From Candidatus Equadaptatus faecalis (lineage in GTDB: Bacteria; Synergistota; Synergistia; Synergistales; Synergistaceae): a DNA stretch of 34,945 nt. Of the stretch, positions 15,823 to 22,706 are shown in pieces. Below the pieces are notes generated by a model, which had not been told where the DNA came from, ran no database searches, and saw nothing but the letters and a program-made list of their open reading frames with translations. A program made the translations under genes and the position numbers. The DNA lies in the NCBI GenBank assembly GCA_018065065.1, contig JAGHTZ010000038.1, forward strand, positions 1-34,945. The letters run 5' to 3'. The stretch's first letter is position 1; each line of letters opens with the position of its first letter.

Positions 15823-15848
15823 CAGGAAACTTTACAAAAGTTATAAAA

Positions 15849-15873
15849 AAAGCGAGGGAAAATCCCCCGCTTT
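15849..15873 (-). terminator. Terminator after tsf
   Basis: AAAGCG-a-GGG (15849-15858) pairs with CCC-c-CGCTTT (15864-15873), one internal mismatch, loop AAAAT. The minus strand continues with TTTTTTATAA. It is a clean rho-independent terminator for rpsB-tsf. Confidence 0.85.
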
Positions 15874-15883
15874 AAAAAATTTC

Positions 15884-16480
15884 TTAGGCTCCGATCGTGA
15901 AACGTGCGAAACGTTTTACCTTGATGTTTTCGCCGAGCTTTGCAATCGTTTCGATAATCATATCGTTGATTTTAACGCTTGAATCGCGGATTGATTTCTG
16001 ATTGAGCAGGCAGTTTTCTTCGTAGTATTTTGCGATGCGGCCGTCTGCAATCTTGTCGAGCATGGCTTCAGGTTTCTTTTCTTCGCGCGCCTGGGCTTTA
16101 ATGACTTCTCTTTCATGGTCAATGATTTCGGCAGGGACTTCTTCTGATGAAATATATGCCGGATTTGCCGCAGCTATCTGCATTGCAAGTTCATGTCCGA
16201 GAGTCTGGAACTGCTCCGTATTGGCAACGAAGTCTGTTTCGCAGTCAAGTTCAAGAAGAACGCCGAGCTTCGCGTTGCTGTGAATATAGGTGAAGACTCT
16301 TCCTTCTTTTGCGTCTCTTTCAGCCTTTTTGGCTGCTTTGGCAATGCCTTTTTCGCGGAGGAAGTCGATGGCTTTCTGCATGTCGCCTTCACATTCGAGA
16401 AGGGCTTTTTTGCAGTCCATCATACCGACCTGTGTTCTTTCGCGAAGTTCCATAACCATTTTTGCTGTAATGTCTGCCAT
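15884..16480 (-). CDS. tsf: Elongation factor Ts, short form
   Basis: EF-Ts exchanges GDP for GTP on EF-Tu. Residues 1-60 form the N-terminal UBA-like domain (VMELRERTQVGMMDCKKALLE) and the central signature LLELDCETDFVANTEQF with the catalytic TDFV is near residue 75-90. At 198 residues it is the short, Thermus-like version; E. coli EF-Ts has 283. It keeps the helical C-terminal part and lacks the second half of the core seen in the long form. It follows rpsB by 12 bases, the conserved rpsB-tsf order, and is followed by a terminator. Confidence 0.96.
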   Translation of the reverse strand: MADITAKMVMELRERTQVGMMDCKKALLECEGDMQKAIDFLREKGIAKAAKKAERDAKEGRVFTYIHSNAKLGVLLELDCETDFVANTEQFQTLGHELAMQIAAANPAYISSEEVPAEIIDHEREVIKAQAREEKKPEAMLDKIADGRIAKYYEENCLLNQKSIRDSSVKINDMIIETIAKLGENIKVKRFARFTIGA

Positions 16481-16492
16481 AATTCGTCTCTC

Positions 16493-17263
16493 CTATTCCT
16501 GATCTTCCGTTATGTCAAGATGCTCAGGCGCGGGGACTTCTGCCTCTGCCTCTGCCGTTTCCTCTTTCGGTGCCGCGTCTTCGCCCTGACGTCCTTCTAT
16601 AAAGGCATCAGCCATAAGTCCGGCGATAAGTTCGATAGCGCGGATTGCGTCATCGTTGCCCGGAATCGGATAGTCGATGGGATCAGGATTGCAGTTTGTG
16701 TCGATAACGGCAACGACGGGGATGCCGAGTTTTTTGGCTTCGTCGACTGCGATCGTTTCGCGGTGCGGGTCAATGACAAAAATTGCATCAGGAATTGCTT
16801 TCATATCCTTGACGCCGATGAGATATTTCTCAAGTTTGTCGCGGACTTTACGCATCTGAACGATTTCTTTTTTCGGATATTTGTTGATTGAGCCGTCTTC
16901 TTCCATTTTCTGGAGCTCAATCATTCTGAGAACGCGGCGGCGTACCGTTGCAAAGTTTGTAAGAAGACCGCCGAGCCAGCGCTGATTGATATAGAACTGT
17001 CCTGCTTTGAGAGCTGAATCGCGGACAGGATCCTGAGCCTGGCGTTTCGTACCGACGAAAAGGATATTGCCGTCGTTTTTGGCAACTTCGCGGACGAAGT
17101 CATAAGCTTTCTCGAGACCTCTTACCGTTTTCTGCAGGTCAATGATGTAAATTCCGTTGCGCTCCGTGAAGATGAACGGTTTCATCTTCGGATTCCAGCG
17201 TCTTGTCTGGTGTCCGAAATGGACTCCGCATTCAAGCAGCTGTTTCATACTTACTACACCCAT
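16493..17263 (-). CDS. rpsB: Small ribosomal subunit protein S2
   Basis: S2 joins the 30S subunit late and is needed for S1 binding in many bacteria. The sequence shows the S2 signatures [53 protein letters not shown] and [24 protein letters not shown]-type C-terminal motif (seen here in [20 protein letters not shown]). 256 residues, with an acidic C-terminal extension rich in Glu and Ala. GGAGGG lies at a good distance before the ATG at 17263. First gene of rpsB-tsf, with a strong promoter and a structured leader upstream. Confidence 0.97.
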   Translation of the reverse strand: MGVVSMKQLLECGVHFGHQTRRWNPKMKPFIFTERNGIYIIDLQKTVRGLEKAYDFVREVAKNDGNILFVGTKRQAQDPVRDSALKAGQFYINQRWLGGLLTNFATVRRRVLRMIELQKMEEDGSINKYPKKEIVQMRKVRDKLEKYLIGVKDMKAIPDAIFVIDPHRETIAVDEAKKLGIPVVAVIDTNCNPDPIDYPIPGNDDAIRAIELIAGLMADAFIEGRQGEDAAPKEETAEAEAEVPAPEHLDITEDQE

Positions 17264-17289
17264 GTGTATCCCTCCTGTTTTTTACCTCC

Positions 17290-17345
17290 GGCAGCGTCAT
17301 TCTTAAGCAGACCCTCGCGGGCAACCCTGCGGCAAGTCAGCTGCC
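17290..17345 (-). promoter_or_regulatory. Structured rpsB leader, possible S2 autoregulatory site
   Basis: In the leader RNA (minus strand) GGCAGC (17340-17345) can pair with GCTGCC (17290-17295), enclosing GCAG/CTGC (17327-17330 with 17307-17310) and a CCC-GCGA-GGG hairpin (17312-17321). Ribosomal protein leaders with such folds are known to bind the encoded protein; that this one binds S2 is inference. Two SD-like GGAGG runs follow it. Confidence 0.45.
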
Positions 17346-17365
17346 GTGTGTAATACAACTGGTGG

Positions 17366-17394
17366 ATTATACCACCATTATTTCGCTTTAGCAA
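17366..17394 (-). promoter_or_regulatory. rpsB-tsf promoter with operator-like dyad
   Basis: On the minus strand TTGCTA (17389-17394), a 17-base spacer and TATAAT (17366-17371) form a near-consensus promoter. The -10 box is exactly the centre of a perfect dyad, TGGTGG-attata-CCACCA (17360-17377 on the plus strand). Confidence 0.75.
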
Positions 17395-17409
17395 ACATTT
17401 TTTTTGCAT

Positions 17410-17898
17410 TCAGCAGTTTTTTCTCAGTTTTAAAGGAAGATCGTAGATTTTCGGCGAGACTGCGGCATGAGCGCTGAATGAGTCTATAAGTCTGTCTTCC
17501 CTGATTATATAGCCTTTGTACAGCCGTTTTTCAACAAAATGCTCAGAATATATTTTCCAGTCCATATGCAGTACTCCGAAACTTCGCTCTTCATACGTCA
17601 GCGTACCCTTTTCGGCAACAAATCTGGCAGTCGCGGAAGTTATGCACGGCTCCAGACGGTAAAACTCAAGATTTTCGTCAAGCACTACGGGAGCCGGAAA
17701 TTTTGTCAGTTTGGTAATCTCCGAACTGCCGTTGACCGCGTCAACCAGAATTATTCTTCTGAAAAATTTTGCAGGGCTGAGTTTCCTGTTTTCTGACATC
17801 AGCGCCTCAAAAGCATAAACAGGCGAAGCGATTACTATATCGCCCGGATTTGTTTTGATATTGAAAGGCAGGAAGAAATTTCCGAAATCAATTTCCAT
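17410..17898 (-). CDS. Hypothetical protein, 162 residues
   Basis: I do not recognise this protein. It begins [20 protein letters not shown], has no signal peptide or membrane helix, and alternates short hydrophobic and charged segments as in a soluble beta-rich protein; five cysteine-poor segments and a basic C-terminus (LPLKLRKNC) are visible, with no obvious catalytic motif. It is very likely a real gene: GGAGG sits six bases before the ATG, and its frame fills the space between the SRP RNA and the rpsB promoter. It lies directly downstream of tRNA-Arg and the SRP RNA on the same strand with no clear terminator between, so co-transcription is possible. A lineage-specific protein is my best guess. 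Confidence 0.7.
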   Translation of the reverse strand: MEIDFGNFFLPFNIKTNPGDIVIASPVYAFEALMSENRKLSPAKFFRRIILVDAVNGSSEITKLTKFPAPVVLDENLEFYRLEPCITSATARFVAEKGTLTYEERSFGVLHMDWKIYSEHFVEKRLYKGYIIREDRLIDSFSAHAAVSPKIYDLPLKLRKNC

Positions 17899-17925
17899 AA
17901 ACGACCTCCGGCAAAATCTCTTTAC

Positions 17926-18030
17926 AGGGGCCCCAGTGAACTTATGGCACCCGGAGAAATCCGTTTACTGCTGCTTCCTTCCGGACCTGACAGGGTTCGC
18001 GGGACTCCGCCGCACAAGGCTGAAGCCCCT
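17926..18030 (-). ncRNA. ffs: Signal recognition particle RNA (4.5S type)
   Basis: The RNA component of the signal recognition particle, which binds Ffh and targets nascent membrane proteins to FtsY. The diagnostic domain IV core is present on the minus strand as GTCCGGAAGGAAGCAGC. The ends pair: AGGGGC at the 5' end (18025-18030) with GCCCCT at the 3' end (17926-17931). About 105 nt, so it is the short bacterial type without the Alu domain. It lies between tRNA-Arg and the hypothetical gene. Confidence 0.92.
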
Positions 18031-18059
18031 GCAAAGAAATTTTGTCTGTGGTAATATAT

Positions 18060-18136
18060 TGGCGTGCCCGGAGGGATTTGAACCCTCTACCTTCGGCTCC
18101 GGAGGCCGACACTCTGTCCAAATGAGCTACGGGCAC
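18060..18136 (-). tRNA. tRNA-Arg (anticodon CCG)
   Basis: Complete cloverleaf: acceptor GTGCCCG/CGGGCAC, anticodon arm TCGGC-CTCCGGA-GCCGA with anticodon CCG (reads CGG), and a T arm with GGTTCAAATCC. Discriminator G, and CCA is encoded (18060-18062). Upstream on the minus strand is an extended -10 box (TGCTATACT), about 8 bases before the 5' end. Confidence 0.95.
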
Positions 18137-18145
18137 AGCCCGTAA

Positions 18146-18151
18146 AGTATA
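18146..18151 (-). promoter_or_regulatory. Extended -10 promoter for tRNA-Arg
   Basis: The minus strand reads TGCTATACT with TATACT as the -10 element; the -35 match (TGAAAA) is weak. It overlaps the leader of the divergent tadA gene, so the two genes share this short gap. Confidence 0.45.
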
Positions 18152-18172
18152 GCACAGATTGGAGCTGTTTTC

Positions 18173-18640
18173 ATGAGCAGTATTGAATATATGCGGGAAG
18201 CTTTAAAAGAAGCCCGAAAAGCTCTCGAATTTGATGAAATACCAGTCGGGGCGCTCGTTGTAAAGGACGATGAGATAATAGGACGCGGCTTTAACCGCAG
18301 GGACACGGACAACTCGCCCTTTGCCCACGCCGAGCTGCTTGCAATTCAGAAGGCAGCGGAAAAGCTCGGAAGCTGGAGACTTGACGGCTGCACGCTGTAC
18401 GTCACGCTTGAACCGTGTCCCATGTGCGCCGGAGCAATTGTGCAATGCAGGCTGAAAGCCGTAGTTTACGGAGCAGATGACCCAAAAGCAGGCGCCGCGG
18501 GCAGCCTTTACAACATTCCGGCAGATCCGCGCTTTGCGCACAGCTGCAAGGTTACCGGCAGCATTTTGGAAAACGAATGCAAGGCTCTCCTTAGGGATTT
18601 TTTCAAAAAACGCAGGGATAAGCAAAAGAAACAGGACTAA
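18173..18640 (+). CDS. tadA: tRNA-specific adenosine deaminase TadA
   Basis: TadA deaminates adenosine 34 of tRNA-Arg(ACG) to inosine, allowing one tRNA to read CGU, CGC and CGA. The zinc and proton-transfer residues of the cytidine deaminase fold are visible: HAE in SPFAHAELLAIQKA (about residue 53-55) and PCPMCAGAIVQCRL with the two zinc cysteines. 155 residues is normal. The ATG at 18173 has GGAG eight bases upstream. It fits its neighbour, a tRNA-Arg of the CCG type, which reads the one CGN codon that inosine cannot. The gene ends in a strong palindromic terminator. Confidence 0.94.
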   Translation: MSSIEYMREALKEARKALEFDEIPVGALVVKDDEIIGRGFNRRDTDNSPFAHAELLAIQKAAEKLGSWRLDGCTLYVTLEPCPMCAGAIVQCRLKAVVYGADDPKAGAAGSLYNIPADPRFAHSCKVTGSILENECKALLRDFFKKRRDKQKKQD

Positions 18641-18652
18641 TAAAAACATCAA

Positions 18653-18678
18653 AAAAGACAGCGCCGGCGCTGTCTTTT
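18653..18678. terminator. Bidirectional terminator of tadA and tRNA-Ser(GGA)
   Basis: A 26-base perfect palindrome, AAAAGACAGCGCC then GGCGCTGTCTTTT, with T-runs on both strands. It separates the convergent 3' ends of tadA and tRNA-Ser(GGA). Confidence 0.88.
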
Positions 18679-18690
18679 ATTTTTAATTTA

Positions 18691-18782
18691 TGGCGGAGAG
18701 GAAGGGATTTGAACCCTTGTAGCAGTTTGACCCGCTAACTCACTTTCCAGGCGAGCGCCTTCGACCACTCAGCCACCTCTCC
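18691..18782 (-). tRNA. tRNA-Ser (anticodon GGA)
   Basis: Acceptor GGAGAGG/CCTCTCC, anticodon loop CTGGAAA with anticodon GGA (reads UCC and UCU), the long variable arm of serine tRNAs, and GGTTCAAATCC in the T arm. Discriminator G and an encoded CCA (18691-18693). Total 92 nt. Confidence 0.95.
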
Positions 18783-18808
18783 GCAGGTCGATAATTGAAA
18801 GCCTGAAG

Positions 18809-18837
18809 ATTATAGACCAAAGGCAGATTTATGTCAA
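18809..18837 (-). promoter_or_regulatory. Consensus promoter of tRNA-Ser(GGA)
   Basis: The minus strand reads TTGACA (18832-18837), a 17-base spacer and TATAAT (18809-18814): a perfect sigma-70 consensus, about 27 bases before the tRNA 5' end. Confidence 0.85.
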
Positions 18838-18903
18838 AGGCGGCGCCGTTTCTCTAAACGTACGTGCGCTGCAGATATTTTTTTATTTTTTATGAATTAC
18901 TGT

Positions 18904-18932
18904 TTGACTGTTTCTGACCGTTGCTTTATAAT
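18904..18932 (+). promoter_or_regulatory. Promoter of tRNA-Ser(CGA)
   Basis: TTGACT (18904-18909), a 17-base spacer and TATAAT (18927-18932), about 37 bases before the tRNA 5' end. Confidence 0.85.
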
Positions 18933-18968
18933 ACCCTCTCGGCAGGCTTATCTGTCTGCCGTTCAGCC

Positions 18969-19061
18969 GGAGGGGTGGCCGAGTGGTCGAAGGCGGGCGA
19001 CTCGAAATCGTCTTAGCGGTGATGAATCGTTACGTGGGTTCAAATCCCACCCTCTCCGCCA
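18969..19061 (+). tRNA. tRNA-Ser (anticodon CGA)
   Basis: Acceptor GGAGGGG/CCTCTCC (one G-T pair), anticodon arm GGCGA-CTCGAAA-TCGTC with anticodon CGA (reads UCG), a long variable arm, and GGTTCAAATCC. Discriminator G and encoded CCA (19059-19061). It is transcribed away from tRNA-Ser(GGA). Confidence 0.95.
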
Positions 19062-19071
19062 TATAAAAAAC

Positions 19072-19091
19072 AACCGTCCTGCAGGACGGTT
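19072..19091. terminator. Bidirectional terminator of tRNA-Ser(CGA) and mutS2
   Basis: AACCGTCCTG/CAGGACGGTT is a 20-base perfect palindrome. It is followed by TTATTTT on the plus strand and TTTTTTATAT on the minus strand, and touches the mutS2 stop codon. Confidence 0.88.
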
Positions 19092-21449
19092 TTATTTTGC
19101 AAATTTAACTACCGTAACTCCGTATCCGCCTTCGTGCGGACCTCCGAGATTGTGTTCCGCAACGTAAGGAATCTGTTTGCATAAATTCTGAACGGCACGG
19201 CGGAGTATTCCTTCCCCCCTGCCGTGTATTATCGTCACCGTATCGTAACCTGCCCTGTACGCGCGGTCAAGATACTGCTCAACAACAGGAAGCGCTTCGT
19301 CTACCGTCATATGCCGCACCATAATCGAACTCGGCACGTTTACGGGACGTTCCACCTTAATTTTAACTTCCGAAGACTGCATTTTCTCGCTGCGTTTTTT
19401 CACAAATTCCAGCTTTGAAAGCGGAACCTCAAGCTGTGCGGAACCTGCCTGAAGCAGAGCCTTTTTGCCGCGAAGCTCCAGTACTGCCGCTTCGCTGTTC
19501 GTTCCTATCAGCCGAACAGTGTCGCCCTCTTCAAGTTTGCGGTTTTCCGCCGTTACGGATTTTTTTGCCGTTTTTTTCTCTTCTCTTTTTTCAGCGGAAA
19601 CAGTGATTTTTGAGAAATGACTGCGTTTTTTCTCAAGCTCTCGCCTTGCCGCGGACTCGCTCTCCGCCGCTTCAAGATTTTTTATCAGCGAACGCGCGGA
19701 ATCTTCCGCGTTGCGTATTATGTTCTGCGCTTTTTTGTCAGCGCTTGCAAGCAGTTCTTCGCGTTTCTCGTCCAGCTGCCTGACTTTGTTTTCATAATCC
19801 AGCTTAAGGGCTTCGGCTTTCTTTCTGTTCGTTTCAAGCAGACTGTTTTCCCTGTCAAGCTGCGAACGTTTTCTGTGCAGTTCGGAAACGATGGCTTCCA
19901 TAGACACTTCCCTGCTGCTTATCGCGGTTTCGGCACGGCTGATTATGTCCTGCGGCATGCCGAGTTTGGAGGCAATAAGCAGGGCGTTGCTCTGACCGGG
20001 TATTCCCATAATTATTCTGTACGTCGGAGACAGCGTTTCAACGTCAAATTCAACGCTTGCCGTTTCTATTCCGGGCGTTGACGTGGCGTAATGTTTTATC
20101 GGATTGTGATGTGTGGTCGCCAGTACCAAAGCACCGTTTTTCAGAAGCCAGTCAAGAATAGCTATACCCAGCGCCGCTCCCTCGTCGGGATCTGTACCTG
20201 CTCCCAACTCGTCAAGCAGAACCAGCGATTTGTTTCCGGCTGAAGATATAATTCCTGTAATGTTTTTGACATGGGCGCTGAAGGTTGAAAGAGACTGCTC
20301 TATACTCTGTTCGTCGCCAATGTCTGCGCTCAGACGGTCAAAGCTGCCTATAACCGTGCCCTCCGCGGCAGGCAGCGGGCAGCCGTACCACGCAAGCAGA
20401 ACGGACACTCCGGCAGTTTTGAGTGCAACTGTTTTGCCGCCGGTATTCGGTCCGGTAATTACCAGCGTTTTAAATTTGTCCCCGCATTCAATATCCACAG
20501 GCACGGCGCGTCTGCCAAGCAGCGGGTGCCTCGTCTGTACGAACCTGAACATTGTTTTTTCAGACAGTTTGGGCATGTGCCAGCTGTCTGCACGCATTAT
20601 TTCAGAAAGCGCGTAAAGGAAATCCACCCTGCCCATCACTTCTTCGGCAGTCTGAATACTTTTGCGTCTTGCAAGCAGTTTCTCCGTAAGCCCGCGAAGT
20701 ATTTTCAGCTCTTCGTGCTGCTCAACGCCGCGTCTGTCGCTGAAATTGTTGTTCAGCCTGACAAGCGAGTGCGGTTCCATATAGACACTGTTTCCGGAGC
20801 CTGAGCGGTCAACTGCTATGCCGGGAAATTTATTGATCGCGTCCTGCCTGACAAGAAAAGCATGCCTTGAATTGCGCAGCACAAGCATACGCTCCTGAAG
20901 CATGGATACGAGCGAGGCATCGTTAAGATACGCTCTGCTTTTCGCCTTAATCTGCTCGCGAAGCAGACGCATTTCCTCCCGCACCGATTTAAGTTTCGGA
21001 GAGGCGGAGTCATACAATTTGCCGTCTTCGTCAAGCACGGACAGCATTTCAGTTTCTTCGGAGAAATCGCGCAGATATTTTGCAAGAAGCTCAAAAGAAG
21101 GATATTCCGTGCTGCTGTTTAAAAGTGTCTGGCGGAGTTCGAGAGCCGTTTTCAGCAGAAGCCTGATTTTTACAAGCTCCGCTCCGGTAAGCAGCCCTGT
21201 TTCAAGCGCTGAGGCAAGCAGCCCGTCAACCGGCGCAAGACCGGAATTCCACGGCAGTTCCCCGCTGCTGTCGCGAAAATTTTCAATTTCGGCAAACAGC
21301 CTGTGACGCTTTTGCAGTTCATCAAGGTCAGACGCAGGCTGAAGCTTTAAGGCATAGGAAACGCCAAGCTCGCTTCTTGATTTTGAAGCAAGCAGCGACA
21401 ATATTTTCTCTATTTCAAGATGTTTCAGGACGTTGCGGTCGGCAAACAT
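19092..21449 (-). CDS. mutS2: MutS2 family protein (ATPase with Smr nuclease domain)
   Basis: MutS2 proteins bind branched DNA or, in Bacillus, collided ribosomes; they do not take part in mismatch repair. The 785-residue protein has the expected order: N-terminal helical core and clamp, the ATPase domain with GPNTGGKTVALKT (Walker A, near residue 335), STFSAHVKNI, LVLLDELGAGTDPDEGAALG (Walker B) and LATTHHNPIKHYA; a long coiled coil rich in Lys and Glu (about 510-620); and a C-terminal Smr domain with the IIHGRGEGILRRAV signature. The MutS mismatch-recognition domain is absent, as expected. Last gene of the pheST-zapA-cvpA-mutS2 run, nine bases after cvpA. The ATG has no strong Shine-Dalgarno, so coupling is likely. 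Confidence 0.95.
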   Translation of the reverse strand: MFADRNVLKHLEIEKILSLLASKSRSELGVSYALKLQPASDLDELQKRHRLFAEIENFRDSSGELPWNSGLAPVDGLLASALETGLLTGAELVKIRLLLKTALELRQTLLNSSTEYPSFELLAKYLRDFSEETEMLSVLDEDGKLYDSASPKLKSVREEMRLLREQIKAKSRAYLNDASLVSMLQERMLVLRNSRHAFLVRQDAINKFPGIAVDRSGSGNSVYMEPHSLVRLNNNFSDRRGVEQHEELKILRGLTEKLLARRKSIQTAEEVMGRVDFLYALSEIMRADSWHMPKLSEKTMFRFVQTRHPLLGRRAVPVDIECGDKFKTLVITGPNTGGKTVALKTAGVSVLLAWYGCPLPAAEGTVIGSFDRLSADIGDEQSIEQSLSTFSAHVKNITGIISSAGNKSLVLLDELGAGTDPDEGAALGIAILDWLLKNGALVLATTHHNPIKHYATSTPGIETASVEFDVETLSPTYRIIMGIPGQSNALLIASKLGMPQDIISRAETAISSREVSMEAIVSELHRKRSQLDRENSLLETNRKKAEALKLDYENKVRQLDEKREELLASADKKAQNIIRNAEDSARSLIKNLEAAESESAARRELEKKRSHFSKITVSAEKREEKKTAKKSVTAENRKLEEGDTVRLIGTNSEAAVLELRGKKALLQAGSAQLEVPLSKLEFVKKRSEKMQSSEVKIKVERPVNVPSSIMVRHMTVDEALPVVEQYLDRAYRAGYDTVTIIHGRGEGILRRAVQNLCKQIPYVAEHNLGGPHEGGYGVTVVKFAK

Positions 21450-21458
21450 TGCAGGCGT

Positions 21459-22028
21459 TTAGCGCGGACCTTTGCCGCCGGTACGGTACGGGCGGAGAAT
21501 CTGCTCAAGCGTTCCGTCAGGCAGCTGCTCGGCATGGGCGCAAAGTTCGTTGCTGACAAGAAACTTCCGCACGCTGCTCCAGTGTCTTCCCGCATAGCGC
21601 AGTAAATCACTGTTCGTCATCCATGTAGGACTGCATACAGGCGTGAGCAGAAAACCGGCTATTATAAAGCAGTACAACACTGCAACCGATTTGAAAATGC
21701 CGGAGCATACACCGAGAAGCGTATCCAGGAAGCCGAGTTTGACGGCGGAAAGTATACTCTTCATCAGACGGCGCAAAACGGCAGCCAGAAGCACGACCGC
21801 AAGCCATATACAGACCGCGGCAAGCAGCTGCGCGACACAGCCGTTAATTCCGGCGGAACTGCTGAAAACAGAGGCAAGCGAAGCCGAATATTTGAAAGAC
21901 AGGAAAAAAGCGAGAACAAAACCGGCAAGAGATATACATTCACCGGCGAACCCGCGCATACAGCCGCGTACTGTAAACCACACGGCAAGCAGCGCAAAGA
22001 AAATATCAATAGGGTGAAAGCCGAACAA
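21459..22028 (-). CDS. CvpA family membrane protein
   Basis: CvpA-family proteins are small inner-membrane proteins tied to colicin V production in E. coli and to envelope homeostasis elsewhere; the molecular role is not settled. The 189 residues contain four hydrophobic segments: about residue 5-22, 28-48 (LAGFVLAFFLSF), 65-90 (AAVCIWLAVVLLAAVL) and 105-125. The N-terminal half, with DIFFALLAVWFTVRGCMRGF and GFLDTLLGVCSGIFKS, fits the family; the 60-residue polar tail does not resemble a known domain. The start is TTG at 22028, right after the zapA stop; no better codon is near. Its position between zapA and mutS2 supports the call. Confidence 0.8.
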   Translation of the reverse strand: MFGFHPIDIFFALLAVWFTVRGCMRGFAGECISLAGFVLAFFLSFKYSASLASVFSSSAGINGCVAQLLAAVCIWLAVVLLAAVLRRLMKSILSAVKLGFLDTLLGVCSGIFKSVAVLYCFIIAGFLLTPVCSPTWMTNSDLLRYAGRHWSSVRKFLVSNELCAHAEQLPDGTLEQILRPYRTGGKGPR

Positions 22029-22029
22029 A

Positions 22030-22305
22030 TCAGCCCTGCTTTCTCTCTGAAGGGATTTTTGAAGAGGCGTCGCTGATTTTTATTTCAAGCTTGTCAAGCC
22101 TGTTCATAACTGTAATCAGCGAAAGGAAAAGGCGCTCGTCCTGCGTCATGTTCGCAGGAAAAGAGTCTACAAGTGTTTGTATTTTCTGCACTATACGGGC
22201 AAGACGCTCTTTGTCCATAGGGGTGGCAAGCGTGTACTGGTGTACCCCTATAAAGAACGAGTAATGCCCCGGCGCCGTTTCCCTGATTTCTCCAAATTTA
22301 CCCAT
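22030..22305 (-). CDS. ZapA-like cell division protein
   Basis: ZapA binds FtsZ and bundles its filaments at midcell. The 91-residue protein shows the ZapA layout: an N-terminal beta region (FFIGVHQYTLATPMDKE, matching the I-x-G-x-x-Y-x-L pattern), then ERLARIVQKIQTLVDSF and LFLSLITVMNRLDKLEIKI, a long helix that forms the coiled-coil tetramer. The gene order pheT-zapA-cvpA-mutS2 is the same as in Bacillus, which strengthens the call. It begins three bases after the coiled-coil gene upstream. Confidence 0.8.
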   Translation of the reverse strand: MGKFGEIRETAPGHYSFFIGVHQYTLATPMDKERLARIVQKIQTLVDSFPANMTQDERLFLSLITVMNRLDKLEIKISDASSKIPSERKQG

Positions 22306-22308
22306 ATT

Positions 22309-22692
22309 TTAGTCGTCCATAAGCCTCAGCTGTTTCGGAAAACCGTCTTCTTCGGGAAGTTTGTCCTCAGCTTTGGGGGCTTCCTCAGCTTCAATTTTGG
22401 AAGCTTTCTCAGCTTCCATGGCGGCTTTTCTCTGCTGCATGGCGCGTACTCTGGCAAGAAGCCCTCCCGCTCTCTTTTCATAAGTTTCTGCCGCTTCAAT
22501 GCTTGCGTTGACCTTAACTGAATTACTCTGGATTTCCTGCTGAAGCTGCGCAATTTCCTGATTTCTGTCGTCAAGCGTATTCTTGAGACCGTTAATGTCG
22601 CTTTTCAGCTGAGTGTTTTCTGCAAGGAGCGTATCGATGAAATTTCCCATTTCATCGATTGCTTTTTCAAGAGCGTCAAAATTTTCCATCAT
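22309..22692 (-). CDS. Coiled-coil protein, ZapB-like
   Basis: A 127-residue acidic protein that is almost wholly coiled coil over residues 1-90 (heptads in FDALEKAIDEMGNFIDTLLA and INGLKNTLDDRNQEIAQLQQ), followed by an Ala/Glu-rich linker and a short C-terminal FPKQLRLMDD. It resembles ZapB, the coiled-coil partner of ZapA, in its N-terminal layout, but ZapB of E. coli is shorter (81 residues) and coiled coils are easily confused. The ATG at 22692 is preferred because GGGGTG lies at proper distance; a GTG at 22701 overlaps that site. It sits between pheT and zapA, so a role with ZapA is inferred from context. Confidence 0.6.
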   Translation of the reverse strand: MMENFDALEKAIDEMGNFIDTLLAENTQLKSDINGLKNTLDDRNQEIAQLQQEIQSNSVKVNASIEAAETYEKRAGGLLARVRAMQQRKAAMEAEKASKIEAEEAPKAEDKLPEEDGFPKQLRLMDD

Positions 22693-22706
22693 GTTATTCA
22701 CCCCGT

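Noticed and set aside
16193-16891. 232-residue open frame antisense to tsf and rpsB
   Set aside because: Spans two highly conserved translation genes; Phe- and Cys-rich sequence is typical of a reverse-strand shadow.
17410-17898. FliW-like or other named family for the unknown gene
   Set aside because: No stretch matches a family signature I can point to, and there are no flagellar genes nearby.
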